A DNA stretch of 9,129 nt from Clostridia bacterium (GTDB lineage: Bacteria; Bacillota; Clostridia; UBA1381), in the NCBI GenBank assembly GCA_008668455.1, contig RQCD01000092.1, positions 1-9,129 on the forward strand, in the 5' to 3' direction. A program made the translations under genes and the position numbers. Numbering within the stretch: position 1 is the first letter of the stretch; each line of letters starts with the position of its first letter. Positions 6,635 through 9,129 of the stretch are shown here, in pieces. The notes under the pieces are model-generated. The model was not told the DNA's origin and did not search any database. It saw only the letters and a program-made list of their open reading frames with translations.

Positions 6635-8833
6635 CTATTCATCAATTTTTTCTAATTTTGCAAATACAGCCATCAGCTGTTTTCTGCCCACCTGTTCAAA
6701 CTGGATTTCCAGCATTGCGTCCTGTTCAAACCGGCGCACCGAAAGAATCATTCCTTTTCCGAATTTCTTATGCAGAACATGCTCTCCGGGCTGGAAATCC
6801 AATGCCGGTGAGGAGCTCGGCTTCATGGTGATCGGCGGCTGGTACGGTTCCTTTTTCTTCGGTGCAAAAATGGTGTCACTGATTAAATTGTAAACTGCTT
6901 GCCCGACAGGGGTGATGTCTGTGATATAGTCACTCGGAATTTCCTCTAAAAACCGGGACGGAACGGAATAGCTGGTTTTTCCGAACAGCATCCGCTGCTT
7001 GGTGTTGGTGATATACAGCTGCTCCTTCGCACGCGTGATTGCAACGTAGCAAAGCCTGCGTTCCTCCTCTAAATCATCTGTTTCCAGGGTGGAACGCGCC
7101 GAGGGAAAGAGTCCCTCCTCCATGCCCGTCAGAAAGACAACCGGAAATTCCAGTCCCTTGGCGCTGTGAATTGTCATCATCACAACCGAATCCTGCGTTT
7201 CGTCATAGGCGTCAATGTCCGAAACCAGAGAAATATTCTCTAAGAAATCCCCTAAGGTCGGCATTTCGCTTGCTGCCTCGTATTCCTTTACCACCGAGAG
7301 AAATTCCTGGAGGTTTTCTATCCGGGTTCTTGCCTCTACGGTAGCTTCTGTCTCCAGCATAGCTGCGTAGCCGCTTTCGGTGATCACACGTCCGACAAAT
7401 TCGTGCAGATCCATGGTTTCCTTTGCCTTTTTGAACGTTTCAATCAGCTTGATAAAGCCGTCAATTTTCCCGGATGCGCGTAAAAGCGGCGGAAATTCAA
7501 ATGCGTTTTCCAGAACCTCATAAAGCGTCATACCCTCTGCATCCGCAATGGACGATGCCTTGTCGACAGTCGCCTGTCCGATTCCGCGCTTGGGTTCGTT
7601 TATAATCCGGCGGATACTGATGGCGTCTCTTTCGTTATGAATGACACGCAGATATGCAATAATGTCTTTGATTTCCTTGCGGTCGTAGAAGCGCAGCCCT
7701 GCAAGCACACGATAAGGAACGGCATTCCGCATCAGCATTTCCTCTAAAATACGCGACTGAGCATTTGTGCGGTACAGAATCGCAAAGTCGGAATAGCGTC
7801 TTCCGGCTGCAACCTCCTTTTGAATTTCATCTGCAATAAAGCCTGCCTCCGCACGTTCATTCGTACCGATATAGAGCCGGATTTTTTCGCCGCATTCGTT
7901 TTTTGTCCATAGCTCTTTTCCCTTTCTGCCGCGGTTGTTTCCAATCACTGCATTAGCGGCATCCAAAATATTCTGTGTCGAGCGATAGTTTTGCTCCAGC
8001 TTGATCAGCCTGGCATTTGGAAATTCTTCTTCAAAGCCCAAAATGTTCTGAATGTTTGCGCCGCGGAACTTGTAGATACTCTGGTCGTCATCGCCGACCA
8101 CACAGATATTCTGACGCGCCTGTGCCAAAAGACTGATAAGCATATACTGCACATTGTTTGTGTCCTGATACTCGTCCACCAAAATATAGCGGAAACGCTC
8201 CTGATACTTGTGCAGAACGTCCGGGTTTTCAATCAGAATCCGGACAGTCAGGAAAATAATATCGTCAAAGTCCACCGCATTATTTTCTTTCAGCCGCTTT
8301 TGGTATAGAGTATAAATCCTGCCGACCACCTGGGAATAATAGTCTCCGGCATGCGTTGCTATAAAGTCCTCCGGCTGCTGCATGTCATCCTTTGCCTTGC
8401 CGATTGCCGACAATACGCTTTTGGGAGCATATGCTTTTTCGTCCAAATCCAGATCCTTAATACAATCCTTAATCAAAGTTTTTGCGTCGCTGGAATCATA
8501 AATCACAAAGTCGCTGGTGTAGCCTAAAAAATCGATTGATCCGCGCAGAATCCGCACACAGGCAGAGTGAAAGGTGCTGATCCACATATCCTCTGCCATT
8601 GCACCCACCATGCTCCGGATTCGCTCCTTCATCTCGTTTGCAGCCTTGTTTGTAAAGGTGATTGCAATAATGTTTCTCGGATTCACATTCTTTTTTGCAA
8701 TAATATGCGCAATCCGCTTGACTAAAACTGTTGTCTTTCCGCTCCCTGCCCCGGCAAGCACTAACACCGGTCCCTCCGTTGTAGTGACGGCTTCTAATTG
8801 TTTTTCATTTAATCCACTCAAATATTGTTCCAT
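6635..8833 (-). CDS. pcrA: ATP-dependent DNA helicase PcrA/UvrD
   Basis: A 732-residue SF1A 3'-5' DNA helicase that acts in nucleotide-excision repair, clearance of recombination intermediates and transcription-replication conflict. All motifs are present in order: Q motif LNEKQLEAV (8-16), Walker A AGAGSGKT (27-34), Ia ITFTNKAANEM (58-68), Walker B DEYQD (220-224), III GDDDQSIYKFRGA (247-259), IV LEQNYRST (279-286), V TIHSAKGLEFPVVF (554-567), VI CYVAITRAKE (595-604). The C-terminal part (about 683-730, GEHVLHKKFGKGMILSV) is the Tudor-like RNA-polymerase contact domain of PcrA/UvrD, which favours this name over Rep. Length is normal. The ATG at 8833 follows AGAGG by 6 nt; the open frame up to 9013 runs back through the promoter and is rejected. 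It leads an operon with the Dabb-domain gene. Bases 8595-8699 (codons 45-80) recur inverted at the window end. Confidence 0.97.
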   Translation of the reverse strand: MEQYLSGLNEKQLEAVTTTEGPVLVLAGAGSGKTTVLVKRIAHIIAKKNVNPRNIIAITFTNKAANEMKERIRSMVGAMAEDMWISTFHSACVRILRGSIDFLGYTSDFVIYDSSDAKTLIKDCIKDLDLDEKAYAPKSVLSAIGKAKDDMQQPEDFIATHAGDYYSQVVGRIYTLYQKRLKENNAVDFDDIIFLTVRILIENPDVLHKYQERFRYILVDEYQDTNNVQYMLISLLAQARQNICVVGDDDQSIYKFRGANIQNILGFEEEFPNARLIKLEQNYRSTQNILDAANAVIGNNRGRKGKELWTKNECGEKIRLYIGTNERAEAGFIADEIQKEVAAGRRYSDFAILYRTNAQSRILEEMLMRNAVPYRVLAGLRFYDRKEIKDIIAYLRVIHNERDAISIRRIINEPKRGIGQATVDKASSIADAEGMTLYEVLENAFEFPPLLRASGKIDGFIKLIETFKKAKETMDLHEFVGRVITESGYAAMLETEATVEARTRIENLQEFLSVVKEYEAASEMPTLGDFLENISLVSDIDAYDETQDSVVMMTIHSAKGLEFPVVFLTGMEEGLFPSARSTLETDDLEEERRLCYVAITRAKEQLYITNTKQRMLFGKTSYSVPSRFLEEIPSDYITDITPVGQAVYNLISDTIFAPKKKEPYQPPITMKPSSSPALDFQPGEHVLHKKFGKGMILSVRRFEQDAMLEIQFEQVGRKQLMAVFAKLEKIDE
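8595..8699 (-). repeat. 105-bp inverted repeat, copy inside pcrA
   Basis: This stretch, read on the minus strand, codes for PcrA residues 46-79 including helicase motif Ia. Compared base by base it is identical to 9025-9129 on the plus strand over all 105 bp. The two arms are separated by 325 bp. Homology stops sharply at 8699/9025: the bases just outside differ (TTAT before the copy in pcrA, ATGA before the other). Confidence 0.97.
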
Positions 8834-8869
8834 GAATGTCCTCTCTTTAGCTATGTAATCTCTGTTTAT

Positions 8870-8898
8870 AGTATAACATAGATTTTCGTATTTTTCCA
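8870..8898 (-). promoter_or_regulatory. Promoter of the pcrA operon
   Basis: On the minus strand TGGAAA (8893-8898), a 17-bp spacer and TATACT (8870-8875), preceded by an extended -10 TGT, form a plausible SigA promoter about 35 nt upstream of the pcrA ATG. The -35 box is weak (4 of 6), and the extended -10 would compensate. Confidence 0.62.
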
Positions 8899-8917
8899 TA
8901 GAAAAATAAAAAAGATT

Positions 8918-8946
8918 TTGACAAATGCATAGAATTGTGTTATAAT
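8918..8946 (+). promoter_or_regulatory. Consensus promoter of the interrupted right-end gene
   Basis: TTGACA (8918-8923), exactly 17 bp, TATAAT (8941-8946): both hexamers are perfect, and an extended -10 TGT precedes the second. This is the strongest promoter in the window and points rightwards, divergent from pcrA. A ribosome site GGAGG (8974-8978) and an ATG at 8985 follow, showing that a real gene began here. Confidence 0.85.
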
Positions 8947-8984
8947 GTAAATAAGTTTTATCAAAGAAAAGATGGAGGAAGCTG

Positions 8985-9041
8985 ATGGACGCGGACGATA
9001 GTGACGATAACACTCAGTTTATGATGCAAAAAAGAATGTGA
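8985..9041 (+). pseudogene. 5' end of an unidentified gene, cut by an inverted pcrA copy
   Basis: The ATG at 8985 lies 6 nt after GGAGG and downstream of a perfect promoter. The frame reads MDADDSDDNTQFM, acid-rich at the start, then enters the inverted pcrA copy at 9025 and stops at TGA 9039-9041, giving only 18 residues. About 13 codons are therefore native. I do not recognise the protein. The abrupt loss of the reading frame at the repeat boundary suggests that the native gene continued beyond and has been replaced in this sequence, either by a chimeric join or by a real rearrangement. The pcrA frame of the inverted copy (from 9026) has no start codon before its upstream stop at 9008, so nothing useful is expressed from it. 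Confidence 0.5.
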
Positions 9042-9129
9042 ATCCGAGAAACATTATTGCAATCACCTTTACAAACAAGGCTGCAAACGAGATGAAGGAG
9101 CGAATCCGGAGCATGGTGGGTGCAATGGC
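9025..9129 (+). repeat. 105-bp inverted repeat, terminal copy of pcrA interior
   Basis: Identical to the reverse complement of 8595-8699. It encodes, in the plus direction and frame 9026, the PcrA segment AKKNVNPRNIIAITF through RSMVGAM, but without start signals. It extends to the last base of the window, so its true length is unknown. The lack of any mismatch over 105 bp means the copy is very recent or artificial. Confidence 0.97.

Noticed and set aside
6625..6645. Earlier ATG at 6645 for the Dabb-domain protein
   Set aside because: It would place the good AGGAG inside the coding sequence and has no ribosome site of its own.
8834..9013. 60-residue N-terminal extension of PcrA
   Set aside because: It crosses both divergent promoters and the ribosome site. 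PcrA proteins start close to the Q motif, as MEQYLSGLNEKQ does.
8700..9024. Recombinase-driven phase-variable segment between the 105-bp arms
   Set aside because: There is no recombinase gene or recognisable site, one arm is ordinary conserved helicase coding sequence, and the other sits at the sequence end. A chimera explains it more simply.
1..9129. CRISPR array, tRNA, IS element or defence system
   Set aside because: No regularly spaced repeats, tRNA-like cloverleaf, transposase or defence-family protein was found. All coding space is explained by housekeeping, transport and sugar genes.

Overview
The window looks like a chromosomal segment of a low-to-moderate GC Gram-positive anaerobe, most likely a Clostridia member and plausibly Lachnospiraceae. 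The grounds are AGGAGG-type Shine-Dalgarno sites before nearly every gene, consensus SigA-type promoters with 17-bp spacers, U-tailed intrinsic terminators, and the gene families present (MtaB, HPr-like protein, PcrA with a Tudor-like C-terminus, a clostridial-type MATE exporter). The genus assignment is inference. No phage, IS element, CRISPR array, rRNA or tRNA is visible.

Layout, left to right. (1) 1-1142, minus: mtaB, a tRNA methylthiotransferase that runs off the left edge and lacks its C-terminal end. (2) 1143-1338: a divergent promoter region. (3) 1339-1569, plus: a 76-residue HPr-fold protein that keeps the regulatory serine region but has no catalytic histidine. (4) 1570-1666: a GC-rich hairpin, then an intrinsic terminator directly ahead of the next ribosome-binding site. 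(5) 1667-3052, plus: a MATE efflux transporter whose stop codon interlocks with that of the next gene. (6) 3049-5343, minus: a cytoplasmic GH2 beta-mannosidase. (7) 5344-5498: a compact divergent control region with two good promoters and overlapping inverted repeats between them. (8) 5499-6317, plus: an AraC-family regulator, closed by a bidirectional terminator. (9) 6340-6624, minus: a Dabb-domain protein, second gene of an operon with (10) 6635-8833, minus: the UvrD/PcrA helicase. (11) 8834-9129: a divergent promoter region, the first codons of an unidentified plus-strand gene, and then a perfect 105-bp inverted copy of an internal part of pcrA that runs to the window end.

How the parts relate. 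The AraC regulator and the beta-mannosidase form a likely self-contained sugar-response pair: a two-domain regulator divergent from one glycosidase with operator-like repeats between them. No transporter or other glycosidase accompanies them, so the oligosaccharide must be imported by a system encoded elsewhere. mtaB (tRNA modification) and pcrA (DNA repair) are housekeeping genes. The HPr-like gene and the MATE gene are co-directional, and the MATE gene has no clear promoter of its own, so readthrough of the terminator between them may set its expression.

The least ordinary signal is the right end. A strong promoter and ribosome-binding site lead into an ORF that is cut after about 13 codons by an inverted copy of pcrA. 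This most resembles a fold-back chimera from amplification or assembly, although a real inverted duplication cannot be excluded from the sequence. I see no convincing new multi-gene system. The best biological leads are the histidine-less HPr protein, the terminator leader of the MATE gene, and the AraC/GH2 operator.
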